Origin: Chrysophaeum taylorii
Lineage: Eukaryota > Sar > Pelagophyceae > Pelagomonadales > Pelagomonadaceae
Assembly: GCA_029834535.1 (NCBI GenBank)
Contig: JAQMWT010000573.1
Coordinates: 30,376 to 94,375 of the forward strand
Reading direction: 5' to 3'
DNA: 64,000 bases
Shown here one piece after another: positions 1 through 7,879 of this stretch; the stretch's first letter is position 1, and every line of letters begins with the position of its first letter. Made by a program: the position numbers and the translations under genes. The notes beneath the pieces were generated by a model. It was not told where the DNA came from, ran no database searches, and was given only the letters and a program-made list of their open reading frames with translations.

Positions 1-388
1 GACACACTCGAGGGTACGTCGGATCAGGTACAATGCCGAGCAACTTGAACTCTGGTGATTGGTACAATGCCGAGCAACTTGAACGCCGGTGATAGGTACA
101 ATGCCGAGCAACTTGAACTCCGATGATGAACTTGTTGAGGAAGTTCGCTACGCGATCCCCATGGCCCATGTAGACATCGGTAATGCGCTTGTAAAGTCGC
201 GTGAAGTTCATGTCGCGGTTTTCATGGATATCAACGTTGTTGCTTGACGCGAAATTCGCCTTCAGAGCAGCGAGATGCTGAGAAAATCTGCTTCAGACGA
301 ACACCTGCTACCATGTGAGAACTGAAATGGGGATGAGAGAACTATAATGGGGACGTGGTGCAGGGGTAAGTGTCATAGCTTCCTCACA
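1..388 (-). mobile_element. Truncated Ty1/copia family B element (gag 5' part, PBS and diverged 5' LTR)
   Basis: This is the 5' end of a minus-strand copia element whose remainder lies outside the window. Positions 1-300 match the gag region of the complete family B element at 22,830-23,120, including three tandem copies of a unit of about 33 bp. A primer-binding-site-like stretch lies at about 301-313, followed by a diverged LTR at about 314-388. Only the LTR end (359-388) aligns well with the intact LTR of 23,404-23,499. It abuts the outer edge of the family A LTR with a 7-bp gap. Confidence 0.75.
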
Positions 389-395
389 AATATAA

Positions 396-479
396 AGAAC
401 AGTAATTTCAACTGTGTTACCCTTCACCAGAGCGTGAGAACAGTGGTAGTCTATCCTCTCGATTCTGTCTTTAAATGTC
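396..479 (-). repeat. Family A 3' LTR, outer part
   Basis: This matches 10,284-10,364 of the 5' LTR with a few substitutions, up to the shared CCTCTCGATTCT segment. The remainder of the LTR resumes at 1,833, so the LTR is split. Confidence 0.75.
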
Positions 480-489
480 GACTGCTAAG

Positions 490-870
490 AGGGGGGTGTG
501 TGTGGGGAGCATGAAGGATGTGGGTGGGTTTGTGGGGTATGAGGGATGTGCCTGACGGGCGGAGATAAGTACGCGGGACCTAGTCGGGGTCATCGCCGAG
601 GCGTGGGGCAGACGAAGAGAGGACGGGCCCCGCCCGTAGGTCGTACGCATGCTGCCGCCGGACGTATGTGCGACGAAGGGTGACGTCCTGCTGGGAGCGG
701 GCGGCCTGGGTGGGGTTCCCCGAGGCGGCGACATGGGTGAGGGCGGTGAGGGCACAGCGAGCCCGGCCTAATGCGTTGGCGATGCCCCACTCACGGTAGA
801 TGCGGCGAGTTTGGGCCGCCTTTGCCTCTGTGAAGTTGGCGCAGCCGCTTGCCACCCAGGTTCGCATTCT
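490..870 (-). repeat. Dispersed repeat family R1, copy 1
   Basis: One of four copies in the window (others at about 23,530-23,830, 26,690-27,020 and 27,790-28,125). On the minus strand it can be read as a short protein-like stretch containing TEAKAAQTRRIYREWGIANA, which recurs nearly unchanged in copy 3. No known domain was recognised. It may be a fragment of a mobile element open reading frame. Confidence 0.7.
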
Positions 871-885
871 GTCTCCTCAGCGAGC

Positions 886-1381
886 CAGACATTGATCCTC
901 CAAGCCGTCTACGGCGACCTCGCAGACTATTTCCACGACCCGCGGCGGCTCTTTCAGCGCGCCATTCTCACGCCCCGTCGAAACGATGTTGTCGATGCTG
1001 ACAACGTGCGCATGACCGCGGCCTTTTTTTCCCGGAGACGAGGCGTCGGAGTTCTTTTCGGCCGACTAGGTTGGGTCGGAAGACGACGCCTCGCTCTTCA
1101 CAGTCGAGTTTGCAACTCCCTGACAACCAACGGCATGCTGACTTTGATCGCGAGCTTAAAGTCTTCGCAACCTCGACCCGTCGCACGGCCACTGCAACGG
1201 TACCAGATACATGATCGATCGTGTCGTGTCACCGAGGCTCCTCCAACCTGTATCCCTTAAGGCCTGCCGACGCCAAACGATCAACAAGAGCCAGGGCCAG
1301 ACGCTCCGCGAGGTCGGCGTCCTCTCGCCCAAGCCCGTCTTCTGTCACGTCCAGCTCTACGTGGCTCTCTGTCGATCGGCA
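886..1381 (+). pseudogene. Pif1-like (Helitron-type) helicase C-terminal fossil
   Basis: At 886-1,010 the translation gives YGDLADYFHDP..LFQRAILTPRR-NDVVDADN. This matches the conserved block of Pif1/Helitron helicases that runs into the LTPRN..V..(I/L)N motif. At 1,271-1,381 another frame gives TINKSQGQTL and VFCHVQLYVALCR, the terminal Pif1 motifs (AMTINKSQGQT...QLYVALSR). The region between them is degraded, the two blocks are in different frames and the ATPase motifs are absent, so this is a relic. Pif1-family helicases of this kind are the usual partner of the Helitron Rep protein, which is not seen here. Confidence 0.75.
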
Positions 1382-1479
1382 ACCCCGAGGATGTGCTCTT
1401 CTGAGTCGACGACTCCACCCTACCCCACACGTGCTGCGCAATACCGATAAGCCCCCTCCCGGCGTCTACACGCGCACTG

Positions 1480-1825
1480 TAGGTGAACTTACTGGGACCA
1501 GGTGAACTTACTGGAACCAGGTGAACTTACTGAGGTTAGAGATTGGGACTAGGTGAACTTAGTGACCAGGCGAACTTACTGGGACCAAGCGAACTTACTG
1601 GGATTTTTAGAGTAAACTCAAAGGCTAGCGGCGTGTGCGGATCAAAGCAGCTTAGACTGGCGGGGGTGAGAGCGACGAGTTCAAAGGGGAGTGAGGTGAG
1701 TGGATGTGAGCACGAGTGGGTTTACGCCGAATTTATTGGGGTTAGAGATTGGGACTAGGTGGACTTACTGAGACCAGGTGAACTTACTGGAGTTAGGGAT
1801 TGGGGCTAGGTGAACTTACTGGCCT
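1480..1825. repeat. Tandem repeat, about 20-bp unit
   Basis: The unit reads about AGGTGAACTTACTGGGACC and recurs at least nine times with substitutions. It is interrupted between about 1,610 and 1,740 by non-repeat sequence. It lies inside the insertion that splits the family A LTR. Confidence 0.8.
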
Positions 1826-1832
1826 GCACTTG

Positions 1833-1938
1833 TGTGAATTAATAACACAGCGTTTTCTTAAAATCAAAGGGTGGTAAAGTTAAGGGAACTAACCCTAGAA
1901 TAGGGGGTACTAACCCTAATTCAGATTTTCTATCTCTA
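1833..1938 (-). repeat. Family A 3' LTR, inner part
   Basis: This aligns with 10,382-10,498 of the 5' LTR, including the GTGTGAATTAATAACACAG segment and the end ..TATCTCTA. There are small indels between the two copies, indicating an older insertion than the family B element. Confidence 0.8.
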
Positions 1939-1980
1939 CGCCCTCACAGATTGAACTCGGTGAGCGAATTCTGGATCAAA

Positions 1981-3555
1981 CTAAACAGGAAGCGTCTTGC
2001 CAGCGACAATAACATAGATATTGTTCTGGACAGAGTCGTACGGTGGGAGAGTGGCTGAAAAAGTAACGTGATGAGATGGCGGTGAGGAGGATGTTGAGTG
2101 AACACCGTAGGCGTTTTTGAGCTTGTGGAATAAATTGCGTGGAAGGAGTTTCGAAAAATGATCAGCGACCTGGTAGTGAGTAGGACACCAGAGAGGTCTA
2201 ATGATCGAATTAGCTTGGTAGTCACGAATGCGAAATTCTCGTAAATTGACATGACGAGAAGGAGCACTGACTTTAGGGTGATTAGCGACATGTAATGGGC
2301 TAGCGTTATCAATAAGCAGGGGAATAGCGTGAGCTTGATCACACGAAAACAGATAAGGGTGAGAGGAGAAAAGCTTGTAAAACCAGTGACATTCATCGGC
2401 GGCTGCGCTGGCGGCCATGAGTTCAGCTTTCATGGTGCTTTTGGCAGTAAGAGTTTGTCGTTTGCTAGACCAAAATACGAGATTGCCCATGACGAAGATA
2501 CATGCACCAGAATTGGATCGCAAGCGAGGGTCAGAACGATCAGCAAAACTTGCATCAGTAAAACAAATAATAGGTGAACGAAGGTGATGCAGTTCAGGAT
2601 AGCGGTTGATCAGATGCTGAATAAAGGGGGTAATAGAGGGGCTGTCGGATGAATAGTCGAGGGAATCAGTCGGAGTACCCTTTACGTAGCGAAGTAAAAC
2701 AAATAAGTGTAGAAGTTGGGTCTGATCAGGGTTGTGCATGCCCTTGCAGCATTTGTTGCACAAAGTGGTGATATGAGGCCGACATGTGACAAGAAAGGAT
2801 CTGATGTTGTCATGCCATGTACCTTTGCCATATTCCTTCTCCAGAGCAGTGCGAAGGGATGTTATTTTGGCAGTGTTGGTACCAGTGATCAATAGGTCAT
2901 CGACTGAAACGGATAGTAGAACCCATTTGTTGATAGATCGATCCCAATTGATATAGAGGCAAGTGTCGACTTGTGAGCGTTCGAACTCATGTTGTCGAAG
3001 AAACGAGTCGAGTTTGATGTTCCACAACAAAGCTGACTGTTTGAGGCCATATAGAGCCTTGACGAGTCGGAGAGCGAGCTTCGACTCTGGATGGTTCTTC
3101 TGTATCTGCTGGATAAGATTTTGCGAGACACGTATTCCTCGAGGGAAGTCGATCCATACTGGGCGATCGAGTGCCGATTGGATGAATGCCTGAGGAATGT
3201 CCGCGTGCGCGACCGGGAGCTTGTGCTTCACAGCGATGGCGAGCAGTAGCCGGTTGGTGGCAAGCATTGCGGTTGGGGAGGATGTGGCATAAAAGTCAAT
3301 GCCTACACGTGCCAAGAAACCTCGGGCGACTAGACGAGCTTTATAGCGGCCTGGAGTGCCGTCAGCAAAATACTTGATCTTCAGCACGAGCTTCGTCGAG
3401 ATAGACGAACGGTCTGGCGGTAAAGGTTCAAGTTTAAAGACACCGTTGGAGCACAGTCCTTCAATTTCTTTATGAATCGAAGCGGTGCGCTTTAACTTAT
3501 ATTCTTCGCTGAGTCCTTTGAGTTCGACAATCTTTTCAGGCTCGTAGACAAACAA
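1981..3555 (-). CDS. Family A copia reverse transcriptase and RNase H
   Basis: An open frame of 524 codons with the Ty1/copia reverse transcriptase (RVT_2) in the N-terminal half: KARLVARGF, then HADIPQAFIQ, ALYGLKQS, and VSVDDLLITG at the active site. The RNase H follows, with CFTDASFADR and TAKSTMKAELMA carrying the usual acidic residues. The first residue of the YxDD box is Ser instead of Tyr. The frame overlaps the upstream linker frame by 20 nt with a frame change near 3,550, so it would be made only by frameshifting or is a decayed polyprotein segment. There is no independent ATG of obvious significance. Confidence 0.9.
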   Translation of the reverse strand: MFVYEPEKIVELKGLSEEYKLKRTASIHKEIEGLCSNGVFKLEPLPPDRSSISTKLVLKIKYFADGTPGRYKARLVARGFLARVGIDFYATSSPTAMLATNRLLLAIAVKHKLPVAHADIPQAFIQSALDRPVWIDFPRGIRVSQNLIQQIQKNHPESKLALRLVKALYGLKQSALLWNIKLDSFLRQHEFERSQVDTCLYINWDRSINKWVLLSVSVDDLLITGTNTAKITSLRTALEKEYGKGTWHDNIRSFLVTCRPHITTLCNKCCKGMHNPDQTQLLHLFVLLRYVKGTPTDSLDYSSDSPSITPFIQHLINRYPELHHLRSPIICFTDASFADRSDPRLRSNSGACIFVMGNLVFWSSKRQTLTAKSTMKAELMAASAAADECHWFYKLFSSHPYLFSCDQAHAIPLLIDNASPLHVANHPKVSAPSRHVNLREFRIRDYQANSIIRPLWCPTHYQVADHFSKLLPRNLFHKLKNAYGVHSTSSSPPSHHVTFSATLPPYDSVQNNIYVIVAGKTLPV

Positions 3556-4897
3556 AATCTTCAGCGGTCACGAGCTGTAACACGACGTGATCGATGTGCT
3601 GCAAGTCATAGTCCATGGCTTCTTGGAGAATATCTTGATTCGGATCACTTTGACTTAGGAAGAGGTGTCCGAGTTCGCCAGAATCATGCATGAAGGCATG
3701 CCTGTGCCGAGAAGCTAGGTGGTAGTGCTGATGCGCGGAGATGTCCCACAAAAGAGAGGAACCCATACAACAGAGCTCTTGGTTCCATTGACGCGCATAA
3801 TACTCTGCCGGTGACAGGTCGTCGTGGCATACATAGTTTTCGAGAACAGAATTGTCGTTATCGAGGTGATCAACCAATACAGATGAGTGGTGCGGCTTCC
3901 TTGGGAAGTCAACATACAAAAGTTCTGCGTCGGTTTCTCTCTGCAAATCCAGTGCGGTGCCGCCCATGATACCATAGTCTTGTGTGGCACTTGCTAGGAG
4001 ACATCCTTTCGGGATATCATTTGGCGGCTTAGCATCTCTTCGAATATTCAGATCAGATGCGATGCTGGCGGCGTGGCCCTGGTGAAGAGCGCTGACACTG
4101 ATGAGGAACATCAATGCGCTGGACATGTTGGCTGTGGTATGAGCCGTGGATTGCTCCTGCTGGTATCTCCAGTTGCGACCATACTCTGAGGCGATAATGC
4201 GTCTGGTGAAGAGTTTTCCATCGTCAACACGTTTCACGATATAGAGTTGATCCTCAGGGATGCGAAATCCACGTTCGTCCTTGAGATCTGCTTTGAGCTT
4301 ATCGCTCTGGTTGCGATGCACGAGAACTGGGGTAAAACCTGAATCGTCGAGAACAAGCTCTAGGCGATCTTTTTGTTTGGACATCGGAATGCTACCATCC
4401 GGCGGGAGTGGCCGGTTGAGGAACGAAAAATCCTGTTCGGGTGTCTCGTCGCTGACGGGACTTGAATCAGCAGCGGGAGTTGGATCCAGTTCTTTGTGTT
4501 CGTCGTCATCGCTAGGTTTATCATCCTGCTCGTCATCGTGAGTCTCGCCCTCATTTTGCGATTCCTGTCTAACTTCCGGCATTTGCTGTTCGCTTATAGC
4601 TGGTAGCGGGTCCTCTTGCCGTGCCTCTGTTGGGATCTGTGCGAGTGCTTTGATCCGTTCGATCTCCTTGTTGCGGTTGACTGGCATGTCTGCGTCAACA
4701 TGAAAGTCGTTAGAGGTAACGATATTTCCATATCGCCCCTGATGTACAAGCAAAGATGGAGCTGTGAACATCACGGATAAATCGGTCCGTGCCGGGGAGG
4801 TTCGGGAGATAGTTGTTACTGTGAAAGTAAGAGGCGGAGACGCTGGAGGGTTCCAGCTTGTGACTTTGAGGGTAGACAAAAGTGACAGGTTCGCCAA
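3536..4897 (-). CDS. Family A pol linker region between integrase and reverse transcriptase
   Basis: An open frame of 453 codons, rich in Asp/Glu/Ser/Pro over residues 100-170, linking the integrase frame to the reverse transcriptase frame. In copia polyproteins this interval is a poorly conserved, acidic, disordered connector after the integrase C-terminal part. No catalytic motif is visible. The 5' end overlaps the integrase frame (4,710-4,897) and the 3' end overlaps the RT frame, both in different frames, so it is not a standalone gene. Confidence 0.6.
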   Translation of the reverse strand: MANLSLLSTLKVTSWNPPASPPLTFTVTTISRTSPARTDLSVMFTAPSLLVHQGRYGNIVTSNDFHVDADMPVNRNKEIERIKALAQIPTEARQEDPLPAISEQQMPEVRQESQNEGETHDDEQDDKPSDDDEHKELDPTPAADSSPVSDETPEQDFSFLNRPLPPDGSIPMSKQKDRLELVLDDSGFTPVLVHRNQSDKLKADLKDERGFRIPEDQLYIVKRVDDGKLFTRRIIASEYGRNWRYQQEQSTAHTTANMSSALMFLISVSALHQGHAASIASDLNIRRDAKPPNDIPKGCLLASATQDYGIMGGTALDLQRETDAELLYVDFPRKPHHSSVLVDHLDNDNSVLENYVCHDDLSPAEYYARQWNQELCCMGSSLLWDISAHQHYHLASRHRHAFMHDSGELGHLFLSQSDPNQDILQEAMDYDLQHIDHVVLQLVTAEDFVCLRA

Positions 4898-5342
4898 AGG
4901 GAAGGAGCTTCAAGAGCGGTGCCATGGGTGACATGATGCGCCGGGGAACGGTGCATGCCAAGTTTGTGCGCGAGGGCAGTCCATGAGAGCGCTGGTTGTC
5001 GGCTTGGATCTTATGCAGGAGAGCAAATGGATGATAATACTCGGCGGCAATAGACTTTCCTTCGATGCGTACACTGCGAAGGTTGAGGAGACGAACTACG
5101 GCGCCTCGGGTGTCTTGAAACTGGATGCCAAGTTGCACCTTGAGGAGGTGGAAAGCTTCAGAGCGGAAAGTTGAGAATGCATCAGACGATATGATTTTCA
5201 CACTGACATCGAATTCGACCTTAATCACATTGACCGCATAGAGGATGCCGGCCAGAACATCCTTTTCCGCAGGAAATAGACCCACTTGTGTGCAGAGATA
5301 ATACACACGAAGTGCATGATGTAACGAAATCCACCGTAGCAC
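4710..5342 (-). CDS. Family A integrase, distal part of the catalytic core (frame-shifted)
   Basis: This frame continues the integrase core begun in the frame that ends at 5,225. The stretch VKIISSDAFSTFRSEAF corresponds to the second Asp region of the copia DDE core (usually VK..RSDNGGEF). The expected third acidic residue is not clear. Overlap with the previous frame at about 5,225-5,342 shows a frame change near 5,270. I read it as the same polyprotein broken by an indel or needing recoding. Confidence 0.6.
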   Translation of the reverse strand: MLRWISLHHALRVYYLCTQVGLFPAEKDVLAGILYAVNVIKVEFDVSVKIISSDAFSTFRSEAFHLLKVQLGIQFQDTRGAVVRLLNLRSVRIEGKSIAAEYYHPFALLHKIQADNQRSHGLPSRTNLACTVPRRIMSPMAPLLKLLPFGEPVTFVYPQSHKLEPSSVSASYFHSNNYLPNLPGTDRFIRDVHSSIFACTSGAIWKYRYL

Positions 5343-7351
5343 TTGCTGACGATCGGGTACGATACATCCATGTGGAGGTGTTGGCCAGGAGCATAGGTCA
5401 GTTCATCCTGTGACCAGGAAGTGTTCTTGTGACGGAAGCTGACATGCGATTGACAACGCTTGCATTCGCTGCAGTCTTGCAGATACCGATCATCACCTGG
5501 GCGAAGATTCGTTACATTAGCGGCAATCGTGCGGCGAAGAATCTCTGGTTGCTGGTGGTGTATTCGGTGCCACCGAGTGACCAAAAGCACTCTTTTGGCG
5601 TGCTGAATGGTGCCGTGCTTGTGCAAGGGAGGCAGAGCAGCAGTCGAAGCGCTGGGGGGGCTGGGTCGCTTGTCGACTGGGATTTTAGCGACGGTTGCCT
5701 CGGCAAGAAGCGTCTCGAGGTTTTTCGATTTGCGTGGTTTGCGGATCGCATTATGGTGAGCATCTGCTATGGCATTGAAGAGGGAGGTGAGGTTGAGGCC
5801 CTCCTCTGCTAAGAGACGGCTGGAGATGCTCATGAAGAAGACTGCAACCTGGGTGATGTCTCCTGGGCTGGGGATGCCATTGCGTATTGTTGCCCATTCG
5901 ATGTGAAAGTTCACGTGGTGGTGCGATTCGTGCAGTGCGAGAACAGCGCTGTACTTTGCCTGCAGCATATTGTGCGGGACGCCGTTGGCCAGTGCCTTAA
6001 ACGCGAAGTACGGCGGGTGCTGTTGGAACAGACGGAGCAGTTCTGGGTCCGAGTGGTGTCCAAACTTTGCGATTTCGTTGAGGGTCGCATAGCGGATGTG
6101 GTCTGGAGAGATCAGCAGCAAGGCGTTGGAGTAGCTCGTGTTGGTTGGGTACGAGCCAGTGACCGAGTAACACTTGGTGCTTTTCTGAAGCGTGTCGCCG
6201 ATGTGGCCGACATAATCCGCATAGATGGGACGGGCTTTGGACATTATTAGTCCCGTGGGGTCATCGAGAGTAATTCGCCCTCGTGAGTCGATCGCGGCAA
6301 AGCCAGGATGCGAACGATTCATATAGTGGACCCAAGTAGCGGGGCACTGTACACGAAGGGCGGGTTTGGCGATCCAGAGATCGTCAGGGATGGTGTGAGT
6401 GGGGTCCAGGAGAGGAACCATGCTCGGAGGCGAGGTTAACCAAGTAGAAGCGGTTTTCTCGAGGTTGTAGCCGGTGAGCGGGTGTCGGGCATACACAGCG
6501 AGATAGCGTGTCTTGCTGATGACGTCACCAAAAGCAGAGGCATTATAGACACCGGAGTGTCGGAAGTAGCCTAAGCGCTGATAGCCTTTTGCGAGTTGAG
6601 CATACTCGTGATGAGTCCTTGGGTTGGGAGGTACGTTCTCGACAATGGCGTAGGTCGGGAGCGTGCAACGAACAAAGCGGATTTGTTCTTGGACAAAAAG
6701 ATCGGCGGTGACCGGAGTGGCATATCCCTCGTATTCTTGCATTACACTTAGATGTTGACAGGGCAATGTAAAAACTGCCAAGTCGAATGGAGGTAGTCGT
6801 ATTCTGCCGGTTTGGAGGGCGGCATTGAGTTTCCTTAGGTCCGCATAGTGCTGAGCGTGCGGAAAGAGTTGTTGCGCACGGGTGCGCATAATATGGTTAA
6901 TTTCGCAGGTGACCACGACAGTAAGGCGTTTGTCGAATCGTTTGCGAAAAGTGTCGAAACCTTCTTGGTGAAGTCCACCTGCAATAATGGCTGTTTTGAG
7001 CGGAGGGGGTTGTGCTTGCACAGAGAGGGCTGCGGTGCCATTAAAGGCGTAGTGGACGACAGTATGTTGGAGGTTGAGCAGTTCATTTGAATACATGGAA
7101 TGATTCTGTAGCTTTGCGAAATCAAGCGTGTGCGATTTAGAGCGTGTCTTGGCGACATGCTGTGTGATGTGTGCAATCTCATCCTCGAGTGACATTCGTT
7201 TTCTTGTGTGGAAACTAAGCACAGTTGTGAATGTTTGCTTTGGATGGGACGGCAGGGACAACAGGCCGTTAGGTTTGCGAGTGGCGAGTACGACGGCGGT
7301 TTTTCCTAGAAGAGTCTTATAATCGTGCGGATCGAAGGTGGAGGACTTCAT
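5225..7351 (-). CDS. DNA cytosine-5 methyltransferase fused to integrase N-terminus, in copia family A
   Basis: An open frame of 708 codons starting at ATG 7,351. Residues about 118-475 (about 5,927-7,000) form a complete-looking C5 cytosine DNA methyltransferase: motif I AGGLHQEGF (124-132), motif II Glu150 in TCEIN, motif III Asp171 in YADLRKL, motif IV LPCQHLS with catalytic Cys198 (codon 6,758-6,760), motif VI ENV (238-240), motif VIII around 274-288, motif IX around 420-433 and motif X ALANGVPHNM (453-462). Between VIII and IX lies the probable target-recognition region. Residues about 584-633 hold an HHCC-type zinc site (CSECKRC), and 652-695 start the integrase core with Asp662. The enzyme should transfer a methyl group from S-adenosylmethionine to cytosine in DNA. 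The frame is continuous with the protease frame except for one TAA at 7,364-7,366. Methyltransferase-bearing retrotransposons have been described in other eukaryotes, as I recall. Confidence 0.92.
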   Translation of the reverse strand: MKSSTFDPHDYKTLLGKTAVVLATRKPNGLLSLPSHPKQTFTTVLSFHTRKRMSLEDEIAHITQHVAKTRSKSHTLDFAKLQNHSMYSNELLNLQHTVVHYAFNGTAALSVQAQPPPLKTAIIAGGLHQEGFDTFRKRFDKRLTVVVTCEINHIMRTRAQQLFPHAQHYADLRKLNAALQTGRIRLPPFDLAVFTLPCQHLSVMQEYEGYATPVTADLFVQEQIRFVRCTLPTYAIVENVPPNPRTHHEYAQLAKGYQRLGYFRHSGVYNASAFGDVISKTRYLAVYARHPLTGYNLEKTASTWLTSPPSMVPLLDPTHTIPDDLWIAKPALRVQCPATWVHYMNRSHPGFAAIDSRGRITLDDPTGLIMSKARPIYADYVGHIGDTLQKSTKCYSVTGSYPTNTSYSNALLLISPDHIRYATLNEIAKFGHHSDPELLRLFQQHPPYFAFKALANGVPHNMLQAKYSAVLALHESHHHVNFHIEWATIRNGIPSPGDITQVAVFFMSISSRLLAEEGLNLTSLFNAIADAHHNAIRKPRKSKNLETLLAEATVAKIPVDKRPSPPSASTAALPPLHKHGTIQHAKRVLLVTRWHRIHHQQPEILRRTIAANVTNLRPGDDRYLQDCSECKRCQSHVSFRHKNTSWSQDELTYAPGQHLHMDVSYPIVSKCYGGFRYIMHFVCIISAHKWVYFLRKRMFWPASSMRSM

Positions 7352-7363
7352 AAGTTCGTACAG

Positions 7364-7879
7364 TTATGGCTCGTGGGGCAGTGGCGGATCGGTGGCTTGT
7401 ACATGCAGGGCTTTGAGCTGAGATGTTGCGATAACTTGGAGACCTTGCCTGAATTGCGGGACGACCATAAATACGAGATATAAAGCGTAACCGGTTGAGT
7501 CTTTTGTATCCTTTGAGGAGAGACCTGCAGCCTGCAAATACAACGGTTTAACACCGATGAAGTGGCTGGTAAGGGTGCCTCGTCCCATATGAATGGTGTG
7601 TTCGGGAATCCGGCGTATGGACTCAGGAACAAAGTGTTGTATTGAGCGCGTAAAGCAAAAAGATGCGCCACTGTCAATCAATGAAGTTTCAGTGCCGGGT
7701 CCATTGCATCCGTGCAGCGAGTTAGTCTGCTTTGAGGTCTTTCCTGGAGTGTAAGTTGCACAAAGAAAATCTGCGACTCTGGGTGAGATGGTTGATGATG
7801 TCGGGAAATTCGCCATCTTGAGGTTTGGTGCCTGATTGCGTAAGATGTGGTTGGCGGCACAGGCGTCGTCGGCAACCAT
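7364..7879 (-). CDS. Family A retrotransposon aspartic protease
   Basis: An open frame of 171 codons with LIDSGASFCFT at residues 67-77 (the Asp codon at 7,673-7,675). This is the DSGA catalytic motif of retroviral-type aspartic proteases (usually D-S/T-G-A). It would mature the Gag-Pol polyprotein. The reading frame is open upstream of the listed Met (residues ..SPPESAFSL), so it is a polyprotein segment. It ends with a single TAA and then the same frame resumes into the methyltransferase after four codons, suggesting stop read-through or a point nonsense mutation. Confidence 0.85.
   Translation of the reverse strand: MVADDACAANHILRNQAPNLKMANFPTSSTISPRVADFLCATYTPGKTSKQTNSLHGCNGPGTETSLIDSGASFCFTRSIQHFVPESIRRIPEHTIHMGRGTLTSHFIGVKPLYLQAAGLSSKDTKDSTGYALYLVFMVVPQFRQGLQVIATSQLKALHVQATDPPLPHEP

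Larger units (their letters stand above)
480..1832. mobile_element. Composite insertion splitting the family A 3' LTR
   Basis: In the other LTR the two flanking LTR parts are contiguous (10,284-10,498). Here they are separated by about 1.35 kb. The insert holds a copy of a dispersed repeat (about 490-870), a decayed Pif1-like helicase C-terminus on the plus strand (about 886-1,381) and an array of a short tandem repeat (1,480-1,825). About 20 bp of LTR seem to be missing at the left junction, and no target duplication is visible. The helicase remnant suggests a Helitron-derived segment, but no Helitron terminus was recognised. Confidence 0.6.
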
